Shown: positions 39,809-46,835, numbered from the stretch's first letter. The stretch: DNA of 64,000 bases from Monoplex corrugatus (GCA_030674185.1 JAPXFY010000031.1:42970085-43034084), one strand, 5' to 3'. The notes: generated from the letters alone by a model not told the origin. Numbers and translations: made by a program.

Positions 39809-40323
39809 GTGTGTGTGTGTGTGTGTGTGTGTGTAACCTAACTGTACATCTGAATAATCATGTTTGCTATCTCTCTAGGTGTATGTTCTATAAAAACGCA
39901 GTTTACTATCGCATTCATTCTTGCTTAAACTTAAAATTTAAAAAAATTGAAGAAAGAAAAAAAAAAAAAAGAAGAAAACATAAGCACAGCCACAGCCAGC
40001 TCACCTCCATTGCCGATGCCATAAGACTTCAGGAGCTCTGCAGTGGTGCGAGCCCCCTGGTCGTCCTGCTGACTCAGATGGTCCAGCAGCTCCTCCACGT
40101 TTGACACCAGGCTGTTCACCACCCCTGCATCCACTGACATCCGACTCTCTCCCTCCTTCCCATCTCCCCCACCTCTCTCCCCCCTGTCAAAGGGCACAGG
40201 GTCAAGGTCAGAGGTGGGATGTGGAAGGTCGTCGTTGTCATTTTCTTGGGTGGTGTCGTAGTAGTACTCATCATCAGAATCTACTTCGTCAATAATGTAC
40301 GGTCTGAAGGCTTGGTTCCCCAT
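4815..40323 (-). CDS. BIVM: BIVM orthologue, whole gene (8 coding exons joined)
   Basis: The spliced CDS is join of complement 40005-40323, 34824-35480, 29486-29597, 21631-21726, 19419-19523, 17835-18062, 9667-9750 and 4815-5421: 2208 nt, 735 residues plus stop. Every junction is GT-AG and phases match throughout (1,1,2,2,2,2,2). Identification rests on blocks I recognise from vertebrate [61 protein letters not shown] and KKVGGNLHC. The family's biochemical role is not established; the vertebrate gene lies next to ERCC5. The protein is longer than human BIVM (about 500 residues) because of an extended acidic and Ser-rich N-terminal region and a Ser/Pro/Thr-rich, acidic C-terminal tail. A basic cluster at about 319-325 (KRSKKRR) is a candidate nuclear localisation signal. 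C375, H487 and D522 are candidate peptidase-like residues. No signal peptide or membrane segment is evident. Introns run 1.4-8.1 kb. Confidence 0.9.
5430..6645. other. BIVM: BIVM intron 7, non-repetitive part
   Basis: Only an (aac)n at about 5582-5598. No conserved segment seen. The remainder of intron 7 is the 37-bp array. Confidence 0.5.
6650..9645. repeat. 37-bp tandem array, about 80 copies, in BIVM intron 7
   Basis: The unit is tttgtactcacagcatacaa plus acatacacacattacag. Copies before about 7450 are regular. From about 7670 to 9370 there are many one- or few-base deletions and compound variants carrying acataaacacacaaacacgc. None of the three forward frames of the clean unit has a stop, so long repetitive ORFs arise; none is a gene. 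It ends about 20 bases from the exon 7 donor. Confidence 0.97.
9667..9750 (-). CDS. BIVM: BIVM exon 7 (84 bp, residues 506-533; WILIGDPS)
   Basis: This exon is too short for an ORF scan and was found by homology. It reads [20 protein letters not shown] then QPSIHCK, matching the vertebrate GPLSPQEVEYWILIGE region. The acceptor is aacctgtgttgtag (AG at 9752-9751) and the donor is TAAAAG|GTGAGA (GT at 9666-9665), phase 2 in and out. Its donor lies about 20 bases from the end of the 37-bp array, and its acceptor lies inside the first unit of a 69-bp array. D522 is the candidate third residue of a peptidase-like triad; vertebrates have Glu here. Confidence 0.92.
9751..10024. repeat. 69-bp tandem array, 4 copies, starting at the exon 7 acceptor
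   Basis: Units start at 9751, 9820, 9889 and 9957 (the third unit is one base short). Each begins ctacaacacaggtttc. On the minus strand each carries gaaacctgtgttgtag, the functional exon 7 acceptor. Confidence 0.95.
10087..10292. mobile_element. Foldback element, copy 1
   Basis: Left arm from about 10112 (ggaaccagaaaaaacac ... aatacaaccagacaagac) pairs with the right arm (gtcttgtctggttgtac ... ttcttctggttc) ending near 10291. A loop contains ggccttcgtcaagcataaga. The same family occurs at 40770-41190. No coding capacity. Confidence 0.75.
10605..12213. repeat. 34-bp tandem array, about 47 copies, in BIVM intron 6
   Basis: The unit is ggtcaccaatcatggctaca plus gtactctgcttaca. Variants: gtgttctatttacaga in the first third, gtgctctg in the middle, aaacattctg near 11550-11700 and gattaca near 11760-12140. 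All three forward frames lack stops, giving overlapping spurious ORFs. Confidence 0.97.
12490..13205 (+). pseudogene. Non-LTR reverse transcriptase relic, 5' part (antisense to BIVM)
   Basis: Plus-strand frames read [11 protein letters not shown], then after a frameshift [40 protein letters not shown] (the FTDDQ corresponds to the FADD catalytic motif), [11 protein letters not shown], and after another shift [20 protein letters not shown] and [20 protein letters not shown]. These match the palm and connection regions of endonuclease-reverse transcriptases of animal LINEs. The endonuclease and N-terminal RT are absent. The sequence runs into the 57-bp array at about 13190 ([20 protein letters not shown]). 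Confidence 0.85.
13206..15412. repeat. 57-bp tandem array (left block, about 39 copies), derived from LINE coding sequence
   Basis: The unit is 57 bp, exactly 19 codons in the LINE frame: [19 protein letters not shown], with variants TVGQ/ILGQ and QQQT/QQQP. First and last units join in frame to recognisable RT sequence on both sides. The frame stays open because the period is a multiple of 3. Both strands therefore show very long ORFs that are not genes. Confidence 0.97.
15413..16476 (+). mobile_element. 5'-truncated CR1/L2-like LINE inserted in the 57-bp array
   Basis: The ORF runs to TAA at 16137-16139 and encodes the RT C-terminus of Jockey-group elements: [84 protein letters not shown] and [11 protein letters not shown]. 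The 3' UTR has an interrupted (TG)n and ends tgcgctatataaatattg then (ATT)n, a typical LINE tail. The array resumes at once (acaacaacagacc), with a short acaaca shared at both junctions as a possible target duplication. The N-terminal RT and endonuclease are missing, so it is non-autonomous. Family assignment is by recognition, not search. Confidence 0.88.
16477..17460. repeat. 57-bp tandem array (right block, about 17 degraded copies)
   Basis: Same unit as 13206-15412, continuing after the LINE insertion, but with frequent one- to few-base deletions between about 16530 and 17340. The last two copies (17350-17460) are clean. Confidence 0.95.
17461..17710 (+). pseudogene. Non-LTR reverse transcriptase relic, 3' part
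   Basis: Reads [20 protein letters not shown], then with frameshifts sequence resembling the LINE C-terminus ([17 protein letters not shown]). It continues the RT relic at 12490-13205 after the 57-bp arrays: the WFRHLTRLP motif follows the KAVNKT-type motif in intact relatives. Confidence 0.8.
17835..18062 (-). CDS. BIVM: BIVM exon 6 (residues 430-505; HYFCPIGFE motif)
   Basis: The acceptor is gttgtcttttcag (AG at 18064-18063). The first base completes Lys430, followed by [13 protein letters not shown]. The exon continues with [19 protein letters not shown], a helix and [17 protein letters not shown]. The donor is chosen as TACTG|GTTAGC (GT at 17834-17833). It is not the strongest GT nearby, but it is the one in phase 2 that joins exon 7 in frame and aligns with the vertebrate protein with one gap. 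H487 is the candidate catalytic His. Confidence 0.92.
18205..18520 (-). pseudogene. LINE C-terminal fragment in BIVM intron 5
   Basis: The minus strand reads [16 protein letters not shown] and an upstream TIIMKR-like segment, matching the ITQTALHWTPEGRRKRGRP end of RTE-type endonuclease-RT proteins. It contains stops and frameshifts. It is related to the plus-strand fragment at 59040-59520. Confidence 0.65.
19055..19345. repeat. 21-bp tandem array, about 13 copies, in BIVM intron 5/exon 5 vicinity
   Basis: The unit is acaatgacagtgacaaacaag with shortened acgacaacaaac-type variants in the middle. Seven-codon frames (TMTVTNK) stay open; not a gene. It lies downstream of the exon 5 donor on the transcript. 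Confidence 0.93.
19419..19523 (-). CDS. BIVM: BIVM exon 5 (residues 395-429)
   Basis: The acceptor is cttgtctgttacag (AG at 19525-19524) and the donor is CTCAA|GTGAGT (GT at 19418-19417); phase 2 in and out. The exon encodes [18 protein letters not shown] and then [16 protein letters not shown]. The RFGPFTGN block is nearly invariant in the family. The donor sits about 75 bases from a 21-bp tandem array in intron 5. Confidence 0.94.
20263..20641 (-). mobile_element. tRNA-derived SINE, family A, copy 1
   Basis: In minus orientation: a tRNA-like head (caccatggggtagtgcttag ... ggttgtggactcgaattccc, A- and B-box like), a body ending atggaattccatagcatcat, and a (CAT)n tail. It matches 46836-47213 and the split copy at 43855-46285. 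Confidence 0.82.
20792..21335. mobile_element. 0.54-kb dispersed element E, copy 1
   Basis: Begins tattgttatttttgtttaaa then agcccagccgactgc and catatcagggctataacc; ends near ctgaaagagcccctggcatc. Four copies in the window share the same order of blocks (others at 36154, 53433 and 56853). No coding frame or tRNA head was seen; class unknown. Confidence 0.85.
21631..21726 (-). CDS. BIVM: BIVM exon 4 (residues 363-394; SCG motif)
   Basis: The acceptor is atgttattttgcag (AG at 21728-21727); the first base G completes the conserved Trp363. The donor is GGAAG|GTAGGT, phase 2. The exon encodes [20 protein letters not shown] followed by a [11 protein letters not shown] segment, very close to vertebrate BIVM. 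Q370 and C375-G376 precede a hydrophobic helix, the spacing expected of the oxyanion Gln and catalytic Cys of papain-like peptidases; that reading is inference. A decayed copy of this exon lies about 2.9 kb upstream in the gene (24555-24618). Confidence 0.93.
22343..22987. repeat. 108-bp tandem array, 6 copies, in BIVM intron 3
   Basis: Unit starts at 22343, 22451, 22559 and so on. It begins atcaatactctgtgggacta and ends gttgagtgtctaacaac. Copies differ at few positions. Confidence 0.96.
23145..23445. repeat. Second 108-bp tandem array, about 2.7 copies
   Basis: gggctgacgagttaatttcc recurs at 23161, 23269 and 23377, exactly 108 apart. The sequence is unrelated to the neighbouring 108-bp unit. 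Confidence 0.9.
24050..24448. repeat. 39-bp tandem array, about 10 copies, in BIVM intron 3
   Basis: The unit is gaaggcagacgaacacaaaa plus gatggtgactgacaacagg, with small deletions. It lies about 110 bases from the decayed exon 4 copy. Confidence 0.94.
24555..24618 (-). pseudogene. Decayed duplicate of BIVM exon 4
   Basis: Minus-strand sequence from 24618 reads [19 protein letters not shown], against [19 protein letters not shown] in exon 4. About 30 of the first 31 nucleotides match exon 4 before similarity drops. The flanks do not resemble those of exon 4. The SCG motif is replaced by LSN. The preceding bases (gagACA) lack a usable in-phase acceptor: joining exon 3 to it would create a stop. 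It is therefore read as a relic, not an alternative exon. Confidence 0.7.
24630..26100. other. BIVM: BIVM intron 3, unannotated stretch
   Basis: Contains (ca)n at 24768-24805 and a G-rich purine block at 25584-25668 with several runs of three or more G. No exon-like homology. Confidence 0.5.
26105..27350. repeat. 33-bp tandem array, about 37 copies, in BIVM intron 3
   Basis: The unit is aataacaagaaatgacaagt plus caaaataaattac. A subtype has aagtcacaag in place of aataacaag, scattered through the array. Confidence 0.96.
27395..28175. repeat. Pyrimidine-rich CT tract with internal duplications
   Basis: Long tctctctc runs are separated by recurrent tcatgtacaaaaatgtgac and ctatgatccatccccatctc segments. 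Open frames are Ser/Leu-rich artefacts. It contains the LINE fragment at 27680-27805. Confidence 0.9.
27680..27805 (-). pseudogene. LINE C-terminal fragment
   Basis: The minus strand reads [20 protein letters not shown] then ATRDRD and a stop, resembling the C-terminus of animal endonuclease-RT proteins. A sister fragment is at 56345-56480 (plus). Confidence 0.6.
28492..28545. repeat. (CA)n microsatellite
   Basis: About 25 uninterrupted ac dinucleotides, followed at about 28600-28645 by three copies of an 18-bp unit (acaatgagaattacattg). Confidence 0.95.
29093..29221. mobile_element. piggyBac-like palindromic MITE
   Basis: Bounded by TTAA; left end TTAACCCTTTCACTCCCTCA, right end gaggagtgaaatgggTTAA. 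An imperfect inverted repeat with internal gtgagggttttcctg. Confidence 0.6.
29363..29384. repeat. Poly(C) run
   Basis: About 22 C in a row on the plus strand, 100 bases downstream of the exon 3 donor on the transcript. Confidence 0.9.
29486..29597 (-). CDS. BIVM: BIVM exon 3 (residues 326-362)
   Basis: The acceptor is the strong pyrimidine tract ctcctcccctgccccag (AG at 29599-29598). Its first two bases CG complete a GCG codon with the G of exon 2. A second acceptor-like ttttcag about 60 bases upstream would shift the frame and run into a stop, so I rejected it. The exon ends at 29486 before GTAGGT, phase 2. It encodes [30 protein letters not shown] sequence. [10 protein letters not shown] is a hallmark of the family and opens the conserved core. 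Confidence 0.92.
29880..30080. mobile_element. Possible SINE-like repeat, copy 1
   Basis: Shares aatcagactgcacaggttta, ccagctgtagatgggtgtctgacc and gcagcagggagacg with 42117-42255. The shared blocks suggest a dispersed repeat; ends and class unclear. Confidence 0.4.
30100..31200. other. BIVM: BIVM intron 2, unannotated stretch
   Basis: A purine-rich GGGA tract at 30520-30590. Otherwise no recognisable element. 33600-34680 and 28200-29090 are similar intronic AT-rich DNA with no supported feature. Confidence 0.45.
31220..31345. mobile_element. Partial piggyBac-like MITE (one arm)
   Basis: Contains aacctttgactcctgcaccc, ccagcatcctgcattg and aacctttgactccctcac blocks of the palindromic family, but no right arm. 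Confidence 0.5.
31480..33600 (-). pseudogene. LINE reverse transcriptase relic in BIVM intron 2, split by a MITE
   Basis: The minus strand, read 33600 to 31480, contains [62 protein letters not shown], then (after the MITE at 32356-32958) [20 protein letters not shown] and a YADDTIL-like active site interrupted by frameshifts. Order and motifs are those of endonuclease-reverse transcriptases of animal LINEs. Many stops; inactive. It lies in the same orientation as BIVM. Confidence 0.8.
32356..32958. mobile_element. 0.6-kb terminal-inverted-repeat MITE, copy 1
   Basis: Left end gcgacctcccac ... atcagtcttaact, right end agttaagactgatttcgtgg then tgggaggtcac: inverted repeats of about 30 bp. 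It is flanked by ATATT on both sides and inserted into the LINE relic. The second copy is at 51789-52392. Confidence 0.85.
33790..33900. repeat. (TG)n microsatellite
   Basis: About 85-95 bases of nearly pure tg followed by tgttgtgttgtg. Confidence 0.96.
34690..34790 (-). mobile_element. tRNA-derived SINE head
   Basis: The minus strand reads cactgtggcatagtggttag and later ataggttcaaatcctgtcag, matching pol III A and B boxes with tRNA-like spacing. It lies just outside the exon 2 donor. No intact acceptor stem, so not a tRNA gene. Confidence 0.65.
34824..35480 (-). CDS. BIVM: BIVM exon 2 (residues 107-325)
   Basis: The acceptor is ttaattctattccag (AG at 35482-35481); the first two bases complete a GAT codon with the last G of exon 1. 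The donor is AGAAGAG|GTGAGT with GT at 34823-34822, phase 1. The exon encodes a low-complexity region rich in Thr/Val, then an acidic probable helix ([19 protein letters not shown]), a Ser/Arg-rich section ([19 protein letters not shown], many proline-directed Ser sites), and ELAWEVNIS followed by the basic run AKRSKKRR. The last part aligns in character with the LAWEID and Lys-rich region of vertebrate BIVM. Regulation by phosphorylation is possible but is only inference from composition. Confidence 0.88.
35960..36153. mobile_element. piggyBac-like palindromic MITE (near full length)
   Basis: TTAACCCTTTGACTCCCACA on the left, gttggaataaaagggTTAA on the right. The inner arms pair around ccaccagctttttgcagaaagctgg. 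It directly abuts element E copy 2. Confidence 0.7.
36165..36880. repeat. 47-bp tandem array, about 15 copies
   Basis: The unit is tgctcaaagcccaacccact plus gcactaagccatatcagggctataacc shown in two parts. Copies are virtually identical (one catgtcagg variant), which implies recent expansion. Confidence 0.97.
37166..37545. repeat. 95-bp tandem array, 4 copies
   Basis: taatacatgtatccaattat recurs at 37166, 37261, 37356 and 37451. The unit ends agaaagcaaatgaacaagt. Confidence 0.95.
37670..39470. other. BIVM: BIVM intron 1, degenerate repeat-like stretch
   Basis: Between 38080 and 38700 a very diverged unit of about 60-70 bp recurs (ccatcaaaatctgtcacaaa and aatggtcacaaaacctaaca). It is an old tandem array. 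The rest is plain. Confidence 0.55.
39485..39836. repeat. (GA)n and (TG)n compound microsatellites
   Basis: Two pure (ga) blocks (about 39487-39537 and 39658-39706) alternate with (tg) blocks up to 39835. They lie in BIVM intron 1, about 170 bases from the exon 1 donor. Confidence 0.96.
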
Positions 40324-40339
40324 GCTGTTGGTTTCTCAC
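40005..40339 (-). CDS. BIVM: BIVM exon 1 (start codon, residues 1-106)
   Basis: Coding begins at the ATG at 40323 (protein starts [19 protein letters not shown]). Sixteen bases of 5' UTR precede it, then a possible splice acceptor (cgtacgttccag, AG at 40341-40340), so a non-coding first exon probably lies further upstream. An in-frame TGA occurs within those 16 bases, which supports this Met as the start. The donor is GGAG|GTGAGC with GT at 40004-40003, leaving phase 1. The sequence is rich in Asp/Glu with a Tyr cluster (EYYYD), then a Gly/Glu-rich linker and a probable helix ([19 protein letters not shown]). I do not recognise this segment in vertebrate BIVM. Its assignment rests on the matching phase with exon 2, its open frame and its good splice sites. 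Confidence 0.75.
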
Positions 40340-40559
40340 CTGGAACGTACGAATACAAATATATACAAGTTTTACACATTTTTTTTATATATTATGATTT
40401 TTCTCAGATACATGTAAGCATGCTTTTGCCCACACTATGCAGGTAGTGTCATGCTATATAGTCTGCATACCCTCTCTTTGGTGGTGTGCATGCTGGGTGT
40501 TTTCATGTTTCTATAAGCCACATGACTTACAGGACCTTTAATGTGTATACTTGATATTT

Positions 40560-40741
40560 CACATGCATATATATATACACATGAAGGGGGTTAAGACACT
40601 GCGGGTGTGCACACATACTGACCTGGGAAATGGGAAAAATCTCCACCCTTCACCCACAAGGCGGAGGTGTCTGGGTGGATCGAACCCAGGACCTGCCGAC
40701 TGGAAGTCCGACAGTCATCCACTTGACCACCATGCCCCTTG
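40560..40741 (-). mobile_element. tRNA-derived SINE, family C
   Basis: In minus orientation: ggggcatggtggtcaagtgg (A box) and ggtcctgggttcgatccacc (B box), then a body with ggtggagatttttcccattt and cccaggtcag, ending ttcatgtgtatatatat. The style is widespread in gastropod genomes (established by recognition only). Confidence 0.75.
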
Positions 40742-40769
40742 TAAACCAGTATGAATATGTAGTTTGAAA

Positions 40770-41190
40770 CAAGTGTGACTGTCCGCGTTCAAGCAAACAG
40801 GAACCAGAAAAAACACGAAAAAAAGAAGCAGAATGCGTATTTAATACAACAACACAAGACAGGCGCAAATTTTCGGTCAACTGGCCTTTGTCAAGCGTGA
40901 GATCACAAACAAACAAACACCCGATACAAAAATTAGGAGAAAAAGACTGAAACTTTCCTGCTGCTTCGTCCAGTGTGAGAAAAGGACTAAACTGACTAAA
41001 AACTGGACAAAGCAACAGGACAAAGCAGCATGGAAGTTTCAGTCTTTTTCTCCTCATTTTTGTACTTGGTGTTTGTTCATTTGTGATCTTACACTTGACG
41101 AAGAGGCCAGTTGACTGGAAATTTGCGCCTGCCTTGTCCAGTTATATTAAATATGCATTCTGTTTCTTTTTTTTTGTTTTTTCTGGTTCC
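40770..41190. mobile_element. Foldback element, copy 2
   Basis: Left arm gaaccagaaaaaacacg through caagacaggcgcaaattttc and right arm gaaatttgcgcctgccttgt through ttttttctggttcc are inverted. A second inner palindrome (gaaactttcctgctgc / gcagcatggaagtttc) lies in the middle. Confidence 0.78.
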
Positions 41191-41199
41191 TAGAATATG

Positions 41200-43850
41200 T
41201 AGAACTGTATATGACTGACAGACACTGCAGCCAACCTCAATTGGCTTTCATCAAGCTAGGATGGTATTCTGTGAAGGTAAAAGAACAGGTCAGCCAACAA
41301 CCCTGAGGTCATGGGGGGATGCGGGGGACGCTACCTCAACTGTTCTCCTGGCTAGCTGTATGAAAGTGGGGCCCATCTTCTCTCTATTGCTACTTCACCT
41401 TCTGTAACTGTGAAGACAGTCAGCTATCCATTCACAGCTGTGTGGACTGGAGGATGATCACACATAGGACGTATCCTGGGCATCATGACTCGCACCTGTG
41501 CAAGACTGGTGCAGGTAGATCAGAAAGTAAATGCTCCACCTCTGCACCAAGCCGGCCTCCAGAATACAATACCCAGCTTAAAAACAGGAACTGGCAACTT
41601 CTTTTTTCAAAGAGATACAGGCTATATATGTACACACAATTTCATATGGATGACATCTGGCAGCAATGGGTAGTTTCTTGTCTTTGTTTTATACAAACCC
41701 CTAAATGTGAGACAAGGTCCAGAACTGGGTGTGCAAGGAGACATGCATCATACACATTAAGCTGACATCACCAGAATAACTGGGACATGCAGACGGACAG
41801 CAAACAGATTCTTTTTTATCCTGTAGGCTGGGATCCATAATTAGATTACAGACCTGGAGTGTGCTGTCTGCTCTCTACATGCTCACAGTCTGGTGACCCT
41901 TGTGAAGAAATCCAGACCATCCATCACTAGCATGAGACAAGACAGCTCTGACAGCTCAACTCTAACCAAAGTGATGTCAATCATTTGCTGGAACCAGTGA
42001 AGCACGTCAAGATCCTCTGCCTATAGAGGGTCCAGTCTGTCATCTGTGCTGCCACCTATACACCAAAGTTGGCATCAGTCAGACTGACAAAGCAGCCTTT
42101 CTTTTTTGGTGAGCTCCTGCCTTGTAATCTGATTGTGCAGGTTTAAGTCTAGTTTAAGAAAACCATGTGTGCAGCTTCCAGCCCACCCATGCGTGAATGG
42201 GTACCTGACCATGTTCAGGATTAGGGAAGATGAAGCAGCAGAGGAGAGGAAACATGGGAGAATCACTCTCACAATATTGACCCAAGCAAATCATCTCATC
42301 CCTTTACCTCAAAATCAAGAGATAATTTTCGCTTTTAATCTATAAAGACAAATGTCCATACACCTGGGATCAGTGAGAGCTGATCATCTCCTCCACAGCA
42401 GATCAGCACAAAACAAAGATCAGAATCATGCTGGCAAAACTCTTTTAACTTCATGAATAATTTGCAGCAAACAGAGAATCTGAGGATGCGCATGAGGAAG
42501 TTCTTGAAGTGTGTGCACCAACAATTCTGTGTAAAATGTTCAGCACCACTTGAAACAATGCACAACAATTAAATGAGCGTAATTAACCAGAGGTTTTGAA
42601 CTGTTGAAATTGTTTCCAAATCATCAAAGCCTTAAAAAATCCATATGCTTCCCATTCTCATAATCACAGCACCGTTAAAAACTGTCCCAGATTCTGTGAC
42701 CTTTCGTGCCTTGATGTCATGGCAACCTTGGAGGGTTTGGAGGTGTGATGGAGAAGCAAAATGAACAGCATGGGGATAACGAAACAGGATAGGTGCAGTT
42801 TCAGTTTCTCAAGAAGACGTCTGTGCACTCAAAATGAATTCTGTATGCACAAACGTCACAGGTGCCATGTGATGGAGAAGATCGAAAATGATCACGGCAC
42901 AAGCCTTAAGCCTGCACATAAACCCATGAGCTGGCCAGGTCCTGAGGTCCTACCTTGTCTATAGATTTTGTATCTGATACTAGCACTGTATCAGTCTATC
43001 ACTGGAACAATCTTGGTTACATTGTAATGACTCGTGTATCTCTGTAGCAAATCTTCAAAGCAAAGAATACAGTCAAATCACAACTCGCCACTATGTATAA
43101 ACTTGTCTCATATCACAAGATGAAAATAAAATGTCTTTAATCACAGCCCCTTCAGTCTGTTGGTGCAAAAGATAGACGAAAAACAACAACATACAGAAAA
43201 ACAAAACAAAAACAACAACAAAAAGAAGAAATCCATATGAAGCCTGGTAATATCCCATCATTTACAAATAATACAAAAATTTAAACCTTTGCTATTGTCC
43301 AGTTACGAATGCAGGGAAAATGTGGAACACAACAGAAAATCAACAAACATCAGCAGCAAATCTTAGGGTGAGATGATTTGTTTTTCCGTCTTACAGCTGG
43401 TTGCAGTCCTGGGGATGTTGGGCAACAGCCGTTGGTATGCAGTCACATTTTTCTGAGCTCTCTGCATGGGCACTGTACCGGCTGGGAGTCGATTTTCTAT
43501 CATTTCTACGGGAGTCGATTTTCTATCATTTCTACATCTACACAGCTGTTTCATCAGAGAGTTTACTGCACTATAAATGCTGATCCACTCACCCCACCCA
43601 TCTCTAAACACGCCCATACGTATCCCGTAATTCTGGTGGTGTCACCTTAGTGTTTGATGCAAAGTCTATCTTTACTCAAAATCTGTTTGTTGTTCCCTCT
43701 TCTGCACTGTTTCTGTGTCACTACGCCCATGCCGCTCATTTCAGCACTTCAACACACCTCCACACACACCAAATCTGAGGTCATCATGACAGTAAGCACG
43801 AAAACCTGCAGAATCTCGGACAATGTTTTCAAAATGTTATGAATGAATCT
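41200..43850. other. Upstream flank, nothing coding recognised
   Basis: Apart from the SINE-like piece at 42117-42255, and short dispersed tgacaccaccagaat-like motifs at about 41764 and 43633, no gene or RNA is supported. A 5' non-coding exon of BIVM could lie here or further right. Confidence 0.4.
42117..42255. mobile_element. Possible SINE-like repeat, copy 2
   Basis: Shares tctgattgtgcaggtttaa, gtgaatgggtacctgacc and gaagcagcagaggagagg with 29880-30080. Only the similarity is supported. Confidence 0.4.
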
Positions 43851-43854
43851 AAGA

Positions 43855-46285
43855 ATGGAGATAATGATGATAATGCAAAGGAGTTTCATCTTTGACTGAG
43901 ACTATATGACAGACCTGTGCTCAACATTTACTTTCAAATTTTGCATCAACCAGACACCTGTGGTGTTGGTCAGAAAATGCAAGCAATGTCTTCAACAATA
44001 GGTCCATGTTGGTCAGAAAATGCAAGCAATGCCTTCAACAATAGGTCCATGTTGGTCAGAAAATGAAAGCAATGCCTTCAACACTAGGTCCATGTTGGTC
44101 AGAAAATGCAAGCAATGCCTTCAACAATAGGTCCATGTTGGTCAGAAAATGAAAGCAATGCCTTCAACAATAGATCCATGTTGGTCAGAAAATGAAAGCA
44201 ATGCCTTCAACAATAGGTCCATGTTGATCAGAAAATGAAAGCAATGCCTTCAACAATAGGTCCATGTTGGTCAGAAAATGAAAGCAATGCCTTCAACAAT
44301 AGGTCCATGTTGGTCAGAAAATGAAAGCAATGCCTTCAACAATAGGTCCATGTTGGTCAGAAAATGAAAGCAATGCCTTCAACAATAGGTCCATGTTGGT
44401 CAGAAAATGAAAGCAATGCCTTCAACAATAGGTCCATGTTGGTCAGAAAATGAAAGCAATGCCTTCAACAATAGGTCCATGTTGGTCAGAAAATGAAAGC
44501 AATGCCTTCAACAATAGGTCCATGTTGGTCAGAAAATGCAAGCAATGCATTCAACAATAGGTCCATGTTGGTCAGAAAATGCAAGCAATGCCTTCAACAA
44601 TAGGTCCATGTTAGTCAGAAAATGCAAGCAATACCTTCAACAATAGGTCCATGTTGGTCAGAAAATGCAAGCAATACCTTCAACAATAGGTCCATGTTGG
44701 TCAGAAAATGCAAGCAATGCCTTCAACAATAGGTCCATGTTGGTCAGAAAATGCAAGCAATGCCTTCAACAATAGGTCCATGTTGGTAAGAAAATGAAAG
44801 CAATGCCTTCAACAATAGGTCCATGTTGGTCAGAAAATGCAAGCAATGCCTTCAACAATAGGTCCATGTTGGTCAGAAAATGCAAGCAATGCCTTCAACA
44901 ATAGGTCCATGTTGGTCAGAAAATGAAAGCAATGCCTTCAACAATAGGTCCATGTTGGTCAGAAAATACAAGCAATGCCTTCAACACTAGGTCCATGTTG
45001 GTCAGAAAATGCAAGCAATGCCTTCAACAAAATGCAAGCAATGCCTTCAACAATAGGTCCATGTTGGTCAGAAAATGAAAGCAATGCCTTCAACAATAGG
45101 TCCATGTTGGTCAGAAAATGCAAGCAATGCCTTCAACAATAGGTCCATGTTGGTCAGAAAATGCAAGCAATGCCTTCAACAATAGGTCCATGTTAGTCAG
45201 AAAATGCAAGCAATACCTTCAACAATAGGTCCATGTTGGTCAGAAAATGCAAACAATACCTTCAACAATAGGTCCATGTTGGTCAGAAAATGTAAGCAAT
45301 GCCTTCAACAATAGGTCCATGTTGGTCAGAAAATGCAAGCAATGCCTTCAACAATAGGTCCATGTTGGTCAGAAAATGCAAGCAATGCCTTCAACAATAG
45401 GTCCATGTTGGTAAGAAAATGCAAGCAATGCCTTCAACAATAGGTCCATGTTGGTCAGAAAATGCAAGCAATGCCTTCAACAATAGGTCCATGTTGGTCA
45501 GAAAATGCAAGCAATGCCTTCAACAATAGGTCCATGTTGGTCAGAAAATGAAAGCAATGCCTTCAACAATAGGTCCATGTTGGTCAGAAAATGAAAGCAA
45601 TGCCTTCAACAATAGGTCCATGTTGGTAAGAAAATGCAAGCAATGCCTTCAACAATAGGTCCATGTTGGTCAGAAAATGAAAGCAATGCCTTCAACAATA
45701 GGTCCATGTTGGTCAAAAAATGAAAGCAATGCCTTCAACAATAGGTCCATGTTGGTCAGAAAATGAAAGCAATGCCTTCAACAATAGGTCCATGTTGGTC
45801 AGAAAATGAAAGCAATGCCTTCAACAATAGGTCCATGTTGGTCAGAAAATGAAAGCAATGCCTTCAACAATAGATCCATGTTGGTCAGAAAATGAAAGCA
45901 ATACCTTCAACACTAGGTCCATGTTGGTCAGAAAATGCAAGCAATGCCTTCAACAATAGGTCCATGTTGGTCAGAAAATGAAAGCAATGCCTTCAACAAT
46001 AGGTCCATGTTGGTCAGAAAATGAAAGCAATACCTTCAACAATAGGTCCATGTTGGTCAGAAAATGAAAGCAATGCCTTCAACAATAGGTCCATTGACTG
46101 GATGAGACTCAATTGTGGTTCCAGTCTTCCCACAGGCCCACAGCACAACTCAACTCTGGGTAGAAGCTGGTAGTGGCCAAAAAATCCCACAAAATACAAT
46201 TTTGACCCATGGGAGCTAAAACCCAGGACTTTCACCGTCAGTAATCCACTGTGCTAATACCTTCACCATCTTGACTGGTCCAGAC
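43855..46285 (-). mobile_element. SINE family A, copy 3, split by a 43-bp array
   Basis: The right part (46093-46285) is the head and proximal body in minus orientation; the left part (43855-43963) is the distal body with an atgatgataatg tail. The two halves join at the position corresponding to tgttggtcagaa in the intact copies. Confidence 0.8.
43964..46092. repeat. 43-bp tandem array, about 49 copies, inside a SINE
   Basis: The unit is tgttggtcagaaaatgcaag plus caatgccttcaacaataggtcca in two parts. aaatgcaag and aaatgaaag subtypes occur in runs, and one unit is truncated at about 45030. The unit corresponds to an internal SINE segment present once at 20263-20641 and 46836-47213. Confidence 0.97.
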
Positions 46286-46835
46286 TCTGTTCCCCTTCCA
46301 ACTGAAGATCAGGCCCACACAGACAGTTTTGCAATAGAGCTACATATCAACTATTCTAAATCATTACCAGAGTTCTCCATTACCAGCGTTCTCATGGAAA
46401 GCATATGAGGCTGTCTTACTGTGGTGAATCTTCAGAAACAATTTACATCTTGGTCAAAACTTCTGTTTTCAACTTCATATACAGCTAAGTGTACAAACAA
46501 TCAATATCTTCATAAGTAAAACATGGACAACCGCTGTTGCGACCATAAAAATCACATGTTGTAATACTGAAATGTTCAAACTATTGCCTTGGTTCACAAC
46601 TCTACACTGGATGGAGCCTATGATTAAAATTTCAGGATTTTTTTCTACGAGTAAATGACAAATGCTCACCAACATATTTTGTTAACATGTGCATTCACAT
46701 ACTTATGTGTACACACTTGCACACATGCATTAACTAAAAATTAAGAAAAAATGTTAAAAGCCCAAGTACAGTAAAAGTTGTCTGAAACAGCTTTTCTTTT
46801 CTTTACACAAGAAGTACAAACAGTACCAGTCGCCA

